Shown: piece by piece, positions 16,410 to 24,653 of the stretch
Layout: each line of letters starts with the position of its first letter
Position numbering within the stretch: the stretch's first letter is position 1
Assembly: GCA_023206055.1 (NCBI GenBank)
Contig: CP065367.1
Span: forward strand, 1,612,001 to 1,676,000
Length of the DNA: 64,000 nt
Source of the DNA: Vibrio cyclitrophicus
GTDB lineage: Bacteria; Pseudomonadota; Gammaproteobacteria; Enterobacterales; Vibrionaceae
Direction: 5' to 3'
Notes under the pieces: generated by a model
Told to the model about the DNA's origin: nothing
What the model saw: only the letters and a program-made list of their open reading frames with translations
Databases searched by the model: none
Position numbers and translations under genes: made by a program

Positions 16410-16440
16410 AACAAAAAATGCGCCCACAATGAGGCGCGTT
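16410..16440 (-). terminator. Terminator downstream of the second EamA transporter
   Basis: On the minus strand, CGCGCC and GGCGCA pair (including G-T) around an ATTGTG loop and run into TTTTTTG. It lies 28 bp past the stop of the gene ending at 16468. Confidence 0.7.
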
Positions 16441-16467
16441 CTTGATCAATACGTTTAAGAACAGCGT

Positions 16468-17361
16468 CTACTGCGTAACAGGCTTAACTTGCTTGGACTG
16501 CCTTACTGCCAGAATAAGCTGTGGTAGTAGTGACATTACGATCATGCCTGTCATCAGTGAATACTGTACTGGAGTGAAGGATTCACCCATCAACACCATC
16601 CCCGTAACTATGCCAGCCACTGGGTTAGCGATGCCACCGAAGGTGAAATCGACCACTGACATGCGTTGTAGTAACCATACATACATGCCGTAACCTAGTG
16701 CTGTATTTAGCCCAATCACCCACAATAGACCCATTGCATTACGAGAATCGAAATGAGCGACAGCATTAACATAAGGTTGCGGGTCGATGAACGCATGAAC
16801 GCCAGACGCGACAGACAAAATCGTACCGCCTAGAATCAGCTGCCAAGTTAATACCTTCCACCAGTGCATGCGATTACCCAGTGATTTGGTAATGCTGCTG
16901 CCTATTACAATACACATGATTGCGGCGAACATGGCTCCTAAACCAATTGGATTCAAAGCGATTTGGCTTGGGTTAAACAGTATCCACGCTAAGGTGATCA
17001 AACCAATACCTGACAGGGCTTGAATTAGATGCGGGCGCTGCTTTTTCACTACCCAATGGAAGATCATCGCGAACACAGGCACAGAGATCATACCCACGCC
17101 AGAAATCGCTGAAGGCAGCGTTAGTGCCATCACGAAGATCAGGCCAAAGAAGGTCGCAATATTGATAAGGCCCAATGTGAAAATGATCTGCCACTCACCT
17201 TTTTTAGGCAGTGTCGGCTTTACTGCTAGCAATAACAAACCAGCAGGTAACGCACGCAAAGCACCGAGTAATAATGGTGGCCACTCCTGTAGCGTAAATT
17301 GCGTCACTGCATAGGTTGTTCCCCAAAAGAACGCGGGGATCATTGCTAATAATATGTTCAT
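16468..17361 (-). CDS. EamA/DMT-family transporter beside a MarR regulator
   Basis: A 297-aa inner-membrane protein with ten predicted membrane helices and two EamA repeats (opening IPAFFWGTTYAVTQFTLQEWPP; second repeat from about residue 140). It is transcribed away from a MarR-family gene. Two copies of a TATCTTTAyGTTAA-type element lie in the 124-bp intergenic region, one of them directly upstream of this start codon, so MarR repression of this exporter is likely. The substrate is unknown. Confidence 0.87.
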   Translation of the reverse strand: MNILLAMIPAFFWGTTYAVTQFTLQEWPPLLLGALRALPAGLLLLAVKPTLPKKGEWQIIFTLGLINIATFFGLIFVMALTLPSAISGVGMISVPVFAMIFHWVVKKQRPHLIQALSGIGLITLAWILFNPSQIALNPIGLGAMFAAIMCIVIGSSITKSLGNRMHWWKVLTWQLILGGTILSVASGVHAFIDPQPYVNAVAHFDSRNAMGLLWVIGLNTALGYGMYVWLLQRMSVVDFTFGGIANPVAGIVTGMVLMGESFTPVQYSLMTGMIVMSLLPQLILAVRQSKQVKPVTQ

Positions 17362-17367
17362 TCAAAA

Positions 17368-17385
17368 TATCTTTACGTTAAGATA
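17368..17385. promoter_or_regulatory. Putative MarR operator 1
   Basis: TATCTTTACGTTAAGATA is an 18-bp near-perfect palindrome (two mismatched positions), starting 7 bp upstream of the EamA start codon in the divergent EamA/MarR region. It would cover the EamA ribosome site or promoter. Confidence 0.6.
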
Positions 17386-17427
17386 ACTATTGTGTGAACT
17401 GTATACTGAGAACTAGTGGTTGTAAAG

Positions 17428-17445
17428 TATCTTTATGTTAAACTA
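17428..17445. promoter_or_regulatory. Putative MarR operator 2
   Basis: TATCTTTATGTTAAACTA repeats the left 14 bp of operator 1 with one change, in the same orientation and exactly 60 bp further on, 41 bp before the MarR start. Confidence 0.5.
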
Positions 17446-17485
17446 GTTTGAAGTAATCAAGACTAATAACGGAGCGAGATTGCAA

Positions 17486-17968
17486 ATGGATGCTATCGAC
17501 CGCGTAGTAGAGCAATGGGCAAAGGAAAAGCCTGAGCTAGAAACTGAGCCTATGGCAATGATGGGCCGGATTATGCGTATTGCCAAGTATATGGAGACTC
17601 AAGTTGCCGAGCTTCATAAAAAATACGACATGAAACTCGGTGAGTTTGATGTGCTAGCCACCTTGCGACGTTCTGGAAAGCCTTACCGACTCACTCCTTC
17701 AGAGCTGATTGGTTCGATGATGCTGACTTCAGGCGCGATGACCAATCGCCTTGATAAACTGGAAGCGAAAGGACTGATCAGCCGTGAGCACAGTAAAGAA
17801 GACAGACGCAGTGTGAGCGTTCAGCTAACCAAAGATGGTCTGATTCTGATTGACCAAATGATGACTGAGCATGTTGAAACGCAGAAGAAGCTGGTGAAAT
17901 CTCTGTCTGTGAGCCAGAAGAAAAATACTAACCAGTTACTGAAAGCATGGTTGAGTGCTTACGAGTAA
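17486..17968 (+). CDS. MarR-family transcriptional regulator
   Basis: A 160-aa winged-helix regulator. The DNA-binding region spans ~55-125: FDVLATLRRSGKPYRLTPSE, the recognition stretch MLTSGAMTNRLDKLEAKGLI, and the wing SREHSKEDRRSVSVQLT with the conserved DxR. The start at 17486 (ATG) has GGAG 11 bp upstream; a TTG two codons earlier is an alternative. It is divergent from an EamA exporter, with two shared operator-like palindromes between them, so it probably represses the exporter and itself until a ligand binds. Confidence 0.9.
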   Translation: MDAIDRVVEQWAKEKPELETEPMAMMGRIMRIAKYMETQVAELHKKYDMKLGEFDVLATLRRSGKPYRLTPSELIGSMMLTSGAMTNRLDKLEAKGLISREHSKEDRRSVSVQLTKDGLILIDQMMTEHVETQKKLVKSLSVSQKKNTNQLLKAWLSAYE

Positions 17969-18037
17969 TTGACTGGCTGGATCGGCTTGCTGAACTTATT
18001 GAATTTCTTGAACTGAGCTAGCTTAATCTGATTTGAA

Positions 18038-18066
18038 AACCGAAGTGATGAGCTTCGGTTTTTTTG
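18038..18066 (+). terminator. Terminator downstream of the MarR gene
   Basis: AACCGAAG and CTTCGGTT pair around a 7-nt loop and run into TTTTT. It lies 70 bp after the stop codon. Confidence 0.85.
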
Positions 18067-18252
18067 TGTCTGCAATTTGGTGTTGCGCTATTTAGTATCA
18101 GTTAATTTGGGAACGGCACTGAGCCAGAAAACCGAACAAGTTCCATCGATGTAATTCAATATTTTAGGACATCCTATTTAAGACTTCCCGTTATCAATAG
18201 AGAGTCCCCATCCGTATATTTCTCGTATTCCCACAAGACAGAGAATACTAAA

Positions 18253-18555
18253 ATGAAACTTAAAATAGCCCTTAGCGCAGTACTACTTGTGACTTCATTT
18301 GCATCTCATGCAGAATTGAAAATGGCGATCAATGAACAAACTAACGGGGTCGTCGTCACGGTTTATAAAGATGGAGAACGCGTGCCTAACGCTCAGGTCA
18401 CCACTAATATTCGCGGGCAACAAGTGACAGAAACATCAGGTAGAGGGCAAGCCTTTTTCTACAAGGGAAATATCCCGAGGGTGTACCGATTTAAAGCAAC
18501 CACACCTCAAGGAGAGAGTGTCCAACAAAGTCGATTCATTGGACGAGATAAATAA
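18253..18555 (+). CDS. Small secreted protein of unknown function
   Basis: A 100-aa protein with a clear Sec signal peptide (MKLKIALSAVLLVTSFASHA, cleavage expected after residue 20). The ~80-residue mature part is beta-rich, with a GVVVTVYKDGERVPNAQVTT pattern like the small carboxypeptidase-regulatory or transthyretin-like beta-sandwich folds that decorate periplasmic proteins. I do not recognise a named family. It is a single gene, convergent with the LysR-type locus, 30 bp from the remnant of that gene's 3' end. Confidence 0.7.
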   Translation: MKLKIALSAVLLVTSFASHAELKMAINEQTNGVVVTVYKDGERVPNAQVTTNIRGQQVTETSGRGQAFFYKGNIPRVYRFKATTPQGESVQQSRFIGRDK

Positions 18556-18584
18556 GCTTGTCGGCTTATCTGAATAGGATCGAG

Positions 18585-18711
18585 CTAGTGAGTTTGAGCC
18601 GACGCTCTCCAGCATTTTTCTAACTTTTTCAAAGCGAGTGTTTTCGCTTTCCCCATGTTACCTATTTGCCACGCGAGCACGATATCAACGGTTCTTGCGT
18701 GGCCAATTTCC
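18585..18711 (-). pseudogene. Out-of-frame C-terminal part of the LysR regulator
   Basis: Directly after the early stop of the LysR gene, a different frame reads SLVEIGHARTVDIVLAWQIG and then NMGKAKTLALKKLEK before a TAG at 18585-18587. This is the normal last ~42 residues of a LysR protein. Adding one A to the run at the junction (GCCGGAGTTTAG to GCCGGAAGTTTAG) would restore one frame of about 296 residues, a standard LysR length. Confidence 0.75.
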
Positions 18712-18712
18712 A

Positions 18713-19477
18713 CTAAACTCCGGCGGTTATAAGCTGTTTAGGCAGAGTGCCTATACCCAAGTTCCGTTGAATTGCCGTTAACTTACTGCTCATTGAACTG
18801 ACCGTACTGGTTTTTTGATTCAGTAAGATGTTTTTGGTGACTTTAGGCGCTGACTTCGCGGTATCGGCCACTGCGATGATCGTGTGTTCACGTCGTGTGG
18901 ATTCACTGAGCGGATTGGGTTCGTTTAAAATGGAGGCACTTTTCGCGGCCACCCAGATCATTTCTATACGGCCGATGGTTTTACTGTTCACAGTATTCGG
19001 TAGCTCGATATTGGGCATCGATGAGATAAGAATATCTGCTTTTCCTGAGATTAATGCTTCCCAGCCCCCCGACAAAATATCCTCTTGGACATACAGTTGC
19101 GTGCTGCATTCTGTTGCCATGTCGGCGATTAACGACAACGCAATGTCTTGTCCGATAATGCCGTCATAGGAAACAAACAGTTCGCTTTCCCAACCACTTG
19201 AGAAACGTTGTATTTGGTTTATGAGTTCATCTGACCCAGTTAGTAACTGTCGGCCATTTTCCACTAACATTTGTCCTACCTGAGTAAACACGGCTCTGTG
19301 TCCTGAACGATCTAAGATCAAGATGCCGAGTTCATCTTCCAATTTTTGAATCTGATAACTCAATGCAGAAACGGATCGATTGAGATGCGCAGAGGCTGAC
19401 GAGTAAGTCCCTTCACGTTGTAGAACATCCAATATTTGTAAGGTGTCGAGCGGCAGTGTTTTCTTCAGAGTCTTCAT
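18713..19477 (-). CDS. LysR-family regulator, truncated by a frameshift
   Basis: A 254-aa LysR-type protein with an N-terminal winged helix (~8-67; LQREGTYSSASAHLNRSVSA, then LSYQIQKLEDELGILIL) and most of the two-lobed substrate-binding domain. It ends GIGTLPKQLITAGV, about 42 residues short of the family norm. The missing part is present in another frame (18585-18711), so a one-base deletion is likely, either real or a sequencing error. The gene is divergent from a DoxX-family gene, 206 bp away, its probable target. If the frameshift is real, effector sensing or tetramer formation may be impaired while DNA binding could remain. Confidence 0.82.
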   Translation of the reverse strand: MKTLKKTLPLDTLQILDVLQREGTYSSASAHLNRSVSALSYQIQKLEDELGILILDRSGHRAVFTQVGQMLVENGRQLLTGSDELINQIQRFSSGWESELFVSYDGIIGQDIALSLIADMATECSTQLYVQEDILSGGWEALISGKADILISSMPNIELPNTVNSKTIGRIEMIWVAAKSASILNEPNPLSESTRREHTIIAVADTAKSAPKVTKNILLNQKTSTVSSMSSKLTAIQRNLGIGTLPKQLITAGV

Positions 19478-19683
19478 AAAATCAATAAAAATGGGGCAAG
19501 TGTTTCAATGAGTTTAAGGCAATGGTAACAGTATTGAGGTTGTTGAATCTTCGGATTTAGTCAGTAATTTGTATGTGAGTATGTCTACTAAAATTTCAAA
19601 CAAGTTGTTCTATTTTTCTCGTTATCATCTTAATGCTAAGTCGAATAACCTATCGGCAATGAAACTTATCAAGGCTTAGAACT

Positions 19684-20121
19684 ATGAACACTAGATTGAA
19701 CGACACACTGACTTTTTTCGCTCGTATTTTATTGGCTTACTTGTTTATTCAAGCGGGCTGGGGAAAGCTATTTAGCTATGAAGGAACGGTGGGATACATG
19801 GCTTCTCAAGGCGTCAGCGCTCACTTGTTGCCTTTGGTTATTTTACTTGAACTCGGTGGCGGGCTTGCAATTTTAGCTGGTTTTATGACTCGCTTTACAG
19901 CGTTCTCGATTGCGTTTTTCTCTTTGGTTTCTGGTGTTATGTTTCACTTCGACCCAAGTTCGTCGGGTCAAATGATTCACTTCTACAAAAACGTCTCTGT
20001 TGCTGGTGGGTATTTGGCGTTAGCGGTACTTGGCGCGGGATCGTTTAGTGTTGATTACTGGTTGTCTAATAAGTTTAAGCAAGACGCCAAATGGACGCGT
20101 TTAATGGTTCTTGTTCGTTAG
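19684..20121 (+). CDS. DoxX-family membrane protein
   Basis: A 145-aa inner-membrane protein with four hydrophobic segments and the DoxX pattern: LLAYLFIQAGWGKLFSYEG at the first helix, LVILLELGGGLAILAGFMTR at the second, and two C-terminal helices (AGGYLALAVLGAGSFSVDYW). DoxX relatives are tied to redox stress or quinone-linked reactions, but this member's role is unknown. It is transcribed away from the frameshifted LysR gene, which is the usual arrangement for a regulator and its target. A terminator follows. Confidence 0.88.
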   Translation: MNTRLNDTLTFFARILLAYLFIQAGWGKLFSYEGTVGYMASQGVSAHLLPLVILLELGGGLAILAGFMTRFTAFSIAFFSLVSGVMFHFDPSSSGQMIHFYKNVSVAGGYLALAVLGAGSFSVDYWLSNKFKQDAKWTRLMVLVR

Positions 20122-20174
20122 TGGTTTTTGTCTAATCGCAGTTTATTCGTTAGTGTTGTTGGTGCAACTTATGA

Positions 20175-20208
20175 ATAAAAACCGAAGCTCAGGCTTCGGT
20201 TTTTTGTT
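20175..20208. terminator. Bidirectional terminator between doxX-type gene and glcG
   Basis: AAAAACCGAAG and CTTCGGTTTTTT pair around a short loop between two convergent genes; A and T runs on both sides serve both strands. Confidence 0.88.
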
Positions 20209-20244
20209 TCTGTCTAAGAATTTCAAGTACAGTGAATTGGCTAG

Positions 20245-20685
20245 TTAAGCTTGTAGCATCTCATCGCTAAACAGTTCAGCACAGCCAATGCCATTAATGG
20301 CGCAGCTTTCGTCGATATCTGATATATCGCCGCTAACCCCGATAGCACCCAATACCGTTTTATCTTTGTCTCGAATCAGTAGCCCCCCTGGAACTGGTAC
20401 CATGTTTCCGTGTGCGAGCACGTTTACGGCGGAGATGAATGCTGGTCGGTTGTCAGCATCTTGGGCGAGTTTTCTAGAGGAACAACCCAGTGCGAGTGCC
20501 CCCCACGCTTTAGCAATCGCGATGTCTGGTCGCATCATGCTAGAGCCGTCTTGACGTTGCAGAGAAATCAGCTTGCCACCGCTGTCTAAGACGGCGACCG
20601 TCAAAGGTTCTGTGTGGATCTTGTTTCCTGCTTTTAAGGTTCCATCGATGATGGTTAACGCTTGTTGTAGAGTCAAACTTCCCAT
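20245..20685 (-). CDS. glcG: GlcG/HbpS-family protein
   Basis: A 146-aa protein of the GlcG/HbpS family (heme-degrading-like domain). Typical blocks are LTVAVLDSGGKLISLQRQDG (~31-50), RPDIAIAKAWGAL, VPVPGGLLIRD and the glycine-rich VLGAIGVSGD. The start at 20685 is preceded by AGGAG; an upstream ATG lacks a ribosome site. The family is widespread next to glycolate and malate synthase genes, and here it follows aceB on the same strand, 103 bp away. Its biochemical role is not settled. The spacer to aceB contains two strong hairpins. Confidence 0.85.
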   Translation of the reverse strand: MGSLTLQQALTIIDGTLKAGNKIHTEPLTVAVLDSGGKLISLQRQDGSSMMRPDIAIAKAWGALALGCSSRKLAQDADNRPAFISAVNVLAHGNMVPVPGGLLIRDKDKTVLGAIGVSGDISDIDESCAINGIGCAELFSDEMLQA

Positions 20686-20714
20686 GTTATCTCCTAGTTT
20701 TTCAAGGGGCATAC

Positions 20715-20805
20715 GTACCAAGCTCAGCCAGCCAATCATTACTCTTGTTTGTGAATATCATTGACTGATTCAGCTCGGTACAAGAGTCCTAACTGGACTC
20801 TTGTA
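20715..20805 (-). other. Two strong hairpins in the aceB-glcG spacer
   Basis: TACAAGAGTCC (20779-20789) and GGACTCTTGTA (20795-20805) form a perfect 11-bp stem that includes the aceB stop codon. Just downstream on the transcript, GTACCAAGCT at 20715-20724 is matched by AGCTCGGTAC at 20772-20781 (9 of 10), with pairing continuing inwards imperfectly for about 25 bp. The two stems share three bases, so they are close to mutually exclusive at the junction. Neither is followed by a U-run. Confidence 0.55.
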
Positions 20806-22414
20806 ACAGCCCATAGCTGGGTAAAGTTAGGAAGGCAGCGAACTCATCGGCTGTAGAAAGTTGATAGAAAAGATCAGCTGTCTCTTCAAATCGACCTGCT
20901 GCATAGCGCGAGTCTCCGACTTCATGTTTTATGGTGTCTAGCTCTTGGTAAAGCCAAGAGTGGAATAGTGATTTGGCAAAGGTTTGGCCGTCATCAAGCG
21001 TGACACCGTGGTGGATCCACTGCCAAATATTGGCTCTTGAGATCTCTGCGGTGGCGGCATCTTCCATAAGGCCGTAGATAGGTACACAGCCGTAGCCTTG
21101 GATCCAAGCCTCAATGTAATAAAGCGCAATGCGTATATTTTTACGTACTCCTGCTTCGTCGCGGCTACCTTCACAAGGCTTGAGTAGCGTATCGGCGTTG
21201 ATCACATGCTCTGGGCTTTGGAAATCCATTTGGTTTACTTTGCCATCGAGGTGTTTATCGAATATCGACATCGCTAAATCAACCAGTGCAGGGTGCGCGA
21301 CCCATGTGCCATCGTGGCCGTTTTGAGACTCTCTTTGTTTATCTTCGATTACCTTGGCAGTCACACGCGCCATTTCTTGCGGATCTTTTGCTGGAATAAA
21401 GGCTGACATACCACCCATCGCCAATGCACCGCGAGCATGACAAGTACGCACCAACAGCTGGCTGTAGGCATTTAGGAATTCTTGATCCATGCCGATCCCG
21501 TGGCGATCAGGCAGGATACGATCTTTATGGTTTTTCAGCGTTTTGATGTAGCTGAAGATGTAATCCCAACGGCCACAGTTCATTGCCACGATATGATCAC
21601 GCATTGCGTATAAGATCTCTTCCATTTGGAATACGGCTGGAAGTGTCTCAATCAAAACCGTCGCGCGGATTGTGCCTTTGGGTACGTGGAAATAGTTTTC
21701 GGTGAAGCTGAAAATATCGTCCCACCACTGTGCTTCTTCCATGCTCTCAAGCTTGGGAATGTAGTAGTAAACGCCTAAGCCTTGTTGTGCACGTGACTGA
21801 TAGTTATGGAAAAAGTACAAGGCGAAGTCCATCAAGCAACCGCCGATAGGCTGATTGTTGAATTGGATGGATTGCTCAGGAAGGTGGATCCCTCGTGGGC
21901 GTGCGATCAGCAGTGCAGGATCGTCGTTTAATTGGTAACGCTTCTGCTTCTTCTCATCGAAATAACTAATGGTGCCAAGGTTGGCGTCTCTTAGGTTGAT
22001 TTGCCCTTCGACCATATTGGCCCAAGTTGGGGAAGAGGCATCTTCAAAGCAACACATGAAGACCTTCGCGCCTGAGTTTAGCGCGTTGATCACCATCTTT
22101 CTTTCGATAGGTCCGGTGATCTCTACGCGTCGATCCAGTAACTCTGGTGGTGGTGTTGCTACCTTCCACTCTTTATTCTGACGAATGGAAACGGTGTCTT
22201 TTCTGAAGTTGGGTAACTCACCCTCGTCATATTGAGCTTGTTTTATGTCGCGGTCACTTAGCAGGGCATGACGGCGATCTCCAAACTTATTGACGAGAGC
22301 TTCTAAGAATTTTAATGCATCTTTAGACAAGATCTCTTTGTACTCGGAGTTGTCCATATTCCCGAGTACCTGCATACACTGTACTTCTTCTCTCTCTTTT
22401 ACGTCATTCATCAT
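20789..22414 (-). CDS. aceB: Malate synthase A
   Basis: A 541-aa enzyme that condenses glyoxylate with acetyl-CoA to malate. The malate synthase signature is complete: MNCGRWDYIFSYIKTLKNH (~275-293), the metal/substrate region ARPRGIHLPE (~170), VFMCCFEDASSPTW (~118) and the C-terminal GYGCVPIYGLMEDAATAEIS. Length matches isoform A (~533 aa). A clear AAGGAGA site precedes the start. It is divergent from gcl, the competing user of glyoxylate. TTGTATACAA lies 32 bp upstream of its start. No isocitrate lyase gene is nearby, so here it probably serves glyoxylate from purines rather than acetate growth. Confidence 0.95.
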   Translation of the reverse strand: MMNDVKEREEVQCMQVLGNMDNSEYKEILSKDALKFLEALVNKFGDRRHALLSDRDIKQAQYDEGELPNFRKDTVSIRQNKEWKVATPPPELLDRRVEITGPIERKMVINALNSGAKVFMCCFEDASSPTWANMVEGQINLRDANLGTISYFDEKKQKRYQLNDDPALLIARPRGIHLPEQSIQFNNQPIGGCLMDFALYFFHNYQSRAQQGLGVYYYIPKLESMEEAQWWDDIFSFTENYFHVPKGTIRATVLIETLPAVFQMEEILYAMRDHIVAMNCGRWDYIFSYIKTLKNHKDRILPDRHGIGMDQEFLNAYSQLLVRTCHARGALAMGGMSAFIPAKDPQEMARVTAKVIEDKQRESQNGHDGTWVAHPALVDLAMSIFDKHLDGKVNQMDFQSPEHVINADTLLKPCEGSRDEAGVRKNIRIALYYIEAWIQGYGCVPIYGLMEDAATAEISRANIWQWIHHGVTLDDGQTFAKSLFHSWLYQELDTIKHEVGDSRYAAGRFEETADLFYQLSTADEFAAFLTLPSYGLLQESS

Positions 22415-22445
22415 TGTTGTCTCCTTTGAACAATACGATGCTACT

Positions 22446-22455
22446 TTGTATACAA
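22446..22455. promoter_or_regulatory. Putative GntR operator upstream of aceB
   Basis: TTGTATACAA, a perfect palindrome (extended TTTGTATACAAA), 32 bp upstream of aceB. A one-mismatch copy, TTGTAAACAA, lies at 22490-22499. The same word recurs before gcl, puuE and xdhA. Confidence 0.65.
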
Positions 22456-22699
22456 AATGCTCTTTTTAAGAGTATTTATATTGCATAAATTGTAAACAAG
22501 CAAAGGGTATTTAACATTTATTTATCATTTGGTCTTTTTGTAATTTATTTTTACGTAAAGATATTTCATGTAAAGCAATGAATTGTAAGCTTTTCAAGGT
22601 CGGTGCTTACTCAAAGTGGCCGTGTGATGTAACAAGATTGTTTCATTCCGGGGTTGATAAATAGCGAGGATGGTTCATAGTACACAAAAGTTAGTTTAA

Positions 22700-22709
22700 T
22701 TGTATACAA
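22700..22709. promoter_or_regulatory. Putative GntR operator upstream of gcl
   Basis: TTGTATACAA inside the 12-bp palindrome ATTGTATACAAT, 18 bp before the gcl ATG. A related half-copy, AGTACACAA, is 20 bp further upstream. The 313-bp aceB-gcl divergent region holds these operators and otherwise AT-rich promoter sequence. Confidence 0.65.
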
Positions 22710-22727
22710 TCTGAACTGGAGGTTCGA

Positions 22728-24500
22728 ATGGCAGTTATGAAAGCGATTGAAGCAGCGGTAGAAGTGCTTAAACGTGAAGGTGTAGACATCGCATTTGGTG
22801 TTCCCGGCGCAGCAATAAACCCTATGTATGCGGCTATGAAAAAGCTCGGAGGAATCGACCACGTCTTAGCTCGTCACGTAGAGGGTGCATCCCATATGGC
22901 TGAAGGGTACACACGTACCAATCAAGGCAATATAGGTGTGTGTATTGGTACTTCTGGCCCTGCGGGAACGGACATGATCACGGGGCTTTATTCGGCGTCT
23001 GCAGATTCAATCCCAATCCTATGTATTACAGGTCAGGCTCCGCGTGCTCGCCTTCATAAAGAAGACTTCCAAGCGGTTGATATTGAATCTATCGCTAAAC
23101 CAGTCACTAAGTGGGCGACTACGGTTCTTGAACCGGCGCAAGTGCCACGCGCGTTCCAAAAAGCCTTTCATTTAATGCGTTCGGGTCGTCCGGGTCCAAT
23201 CCTGATTGATCTACCGATTGATGTTCAGCTGGCTGAGATTGAGTTTGATATCGATACCTATGAACCGCTAGAGCCTTATAAGCCACAAGCGACACGCGCG
23301 CAGGTTGAGAAAGCATTAACCATGATGTCTCAATCGGAAAAACCGCTGATTGTATCGGGTGGTGGCGTGATTAACGCTGGCGCGTCTGAATTGTTGCAGA
23401 AGTTTGCCGAGATCACTGGTGTTCCTGTTATTCCAACCTTAATGGGTTGGGGCTCTATCCCAGATGATCATGACTTAATGGCGGGTATGGTGGGGTTACA
23501 AACTTCTCACCGTTATGGTAACGAAACCATGCTGAATTCTGATTTTGTGTTTGGTGTTGGTAACCGCTGGGCTAACCGTCATACCGGTTCTGTGGATGTT
23601 TATACCGAAGGCCGAAAGTTCGTACATGTGGATATTGAACCAACCCAAATCGGCCGTGTGTTCTGTCCGGATTTAGGCATTGTCTCTGATGCGAAAGCTG
23701 CACTAGAGCTAATGGTTGAAGTGGCGCAAGAGTGGCGTGATGCTGGCAAGCTGCCGAACCGAAATGCTTGGGCAAGTGAGTGTCAGGAACGCAAGTCGAC
23801 CATGCTGCGTAAAACCAATTTCGATGAAGCGCCAATGAAACCGATGCGTGTTTATGAAGAGATGAATAAGGCATTTGGTCGTGACACTTGTTATGTGAGC
23901 ACCATTGGTTTGTCGCAAATTGCTGCCGCTCAGTTCCTGCATGTTTATAAGCCGCGTAACTGGATCAACTGTGGTCAGGCTGGTCCACTAGGTTGGACAA
24001 CGCCAGCCGCATTGGGTGTACGAGCGGCCGATCCAAATCGCGATATTGTCGCTATCTCTGGAGACTATGATTTCCAATTCATGATCGAAGAGCTGGCGGT
24101 AGGTGCGCAGTTCAACTTGCCATACATTCATGTGTTGGTGAACAACTCGTACTTAGGTTTGATTCGTCAAGCGCAGCGCCAATTTGATATCGACTATTGT
24201 GTACAACTGGCGTTTGATAACCAGAATGCGCCAGAGCTTGAAGGCTACGGTGTTGACCATGTAGCCGTTGTTGAAGGCTTAGGTTGTAAGGCGATTCGAG
24301 TTCGTGAGCCAGACCAAATTGCGGCGGCGTTTGAGCAAGCCAAAGAGCTGATGAACAAGCATAAAGTACCGGTTGTTGTTGAGCTGATTCTTGAGCGAGT
24401 GACCAACATTGCGATGGGCGTAGAGATCAACGCCATCAACGAATTTGAGCCACTTGCCGAAAGCCGTGGCGATGCCCCAACGGCGCTGGCGTACAAGTAA
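22728..24500 (+). CDS. gcl: Glyoxylate carboligase (tartronate-semialdehyde synthase)
   Basis: A 590-aa thiamine-diphosphate enzyme that joins two glyoxylates into tartronate semialdehyde and CO2. It has the three ThDP-enzyme domains: pyrimidine-binding (~1-170, with VDIAFGVPGAAINPMYAAMK and a Val where related enzymes have the catalytic Glu, as expected for Gcl), central (~190-340), and PP-binding (~370-560, GDYDFQFMIEELAVGAQFNL and NNSYLGLIRQ). AGGAGG-type sequence GGAGG precedes the start. It is the first gene of gcl-hyi-garR-glycerate kinase and is divergent from aceB, with a TTGTATACAA palindrome in its promoter. Confidence 0.96.
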   Translation: MAVMKAIEAAVEVLKREGVDIAFGVPGAAINPMYAAMKKLGGIDHVLARHVEGASHMAEGYTRTNQGNIGVCIGTSGPAGTDMITGLYSASADSIPILCITGQAPRARLHKEDFQAVDIESIAKPVTKWATTVLEPAQVPRAFQKAFHLMRSGRPGPILIDLPIDVQLAEIEFDIDTYEPLEPYKPQATRAQVEKALTMMSQSEKPLIVSGGGVINAGASELLQKFAEITGVPVIPTLMGWGSIPDDHDLMAGMVGLQTSHRYGNETMLNSDFVFGVGNRWANRHTGSVDVYTEGRKFVHVDIEPTQIGRVFCPDLGIVSDAKAALELMVEVAQEWRDAGKLPNRNAWASECQERKSTMLRKTNFDEAPMKPMRVYEEMNKAFGRDTCYVSTIGLSQIAAAQFLHVYKPRNWINCGQAGPLGWTTPAALGVRAADPNRDIVAISGDYDFQFMIEELAVGAQFNLPYIHVLVNNSYLGLIRQAQRQFDIDYCVQLAFDNQNAPELEGYGVDHVAVVEGLGCKAIRVREPDQIAAAFEQAKELMNKHKVPVVVELILERVTNIAMGVEINAINEFEPLAESRGDAPTALAYK

Positions 24501-24518
24501 TCATTAAGTCATGTGTAT

Positions 24519-24545
24519 CCGTAGAGATGAGGTTTAGCTCTACGG
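24519..24545 (+). other. Hairpin just after gcl
   Basis: CCGTAGAG at 24519-24526 pairs perfectly with CTCTACGG at 24538-24545 (8 bp, 11-nt loop), 18 bp after the gcl stop codon. No U-run follows, so it is more likely an mRNA 3'-end stabiliser or partial terminator within the operon. Confidence 0.55.
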
Positions 24546-24635
24546 AAAGTCTCCAAGAAATCGGAGCCTTACTAAGCAACCGTAGCTACACCAAATAACC
24601 GTTGCTTCACTAAACAGTCATAGTTTTACCAAATA
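24541..24635 (+). repeat. Degenerate 19-bp tandem array between gcl and hyi
   Basis: Successive 19-bp units start at 24541, 24560, 24579, 24598 and 24617. The last three are clearest: accgtagctacaccaaata, accgttgcttcactaaaca, gtcatagttttaccaaata. The first two match at about 10-11 of 19 positions. The array fills most of the 153-bp spacer and stops before the hyi ribosome site. Confidence 0.6.
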
Positions 24636-24653
24636 AAGAATAAGGACAGAGTA

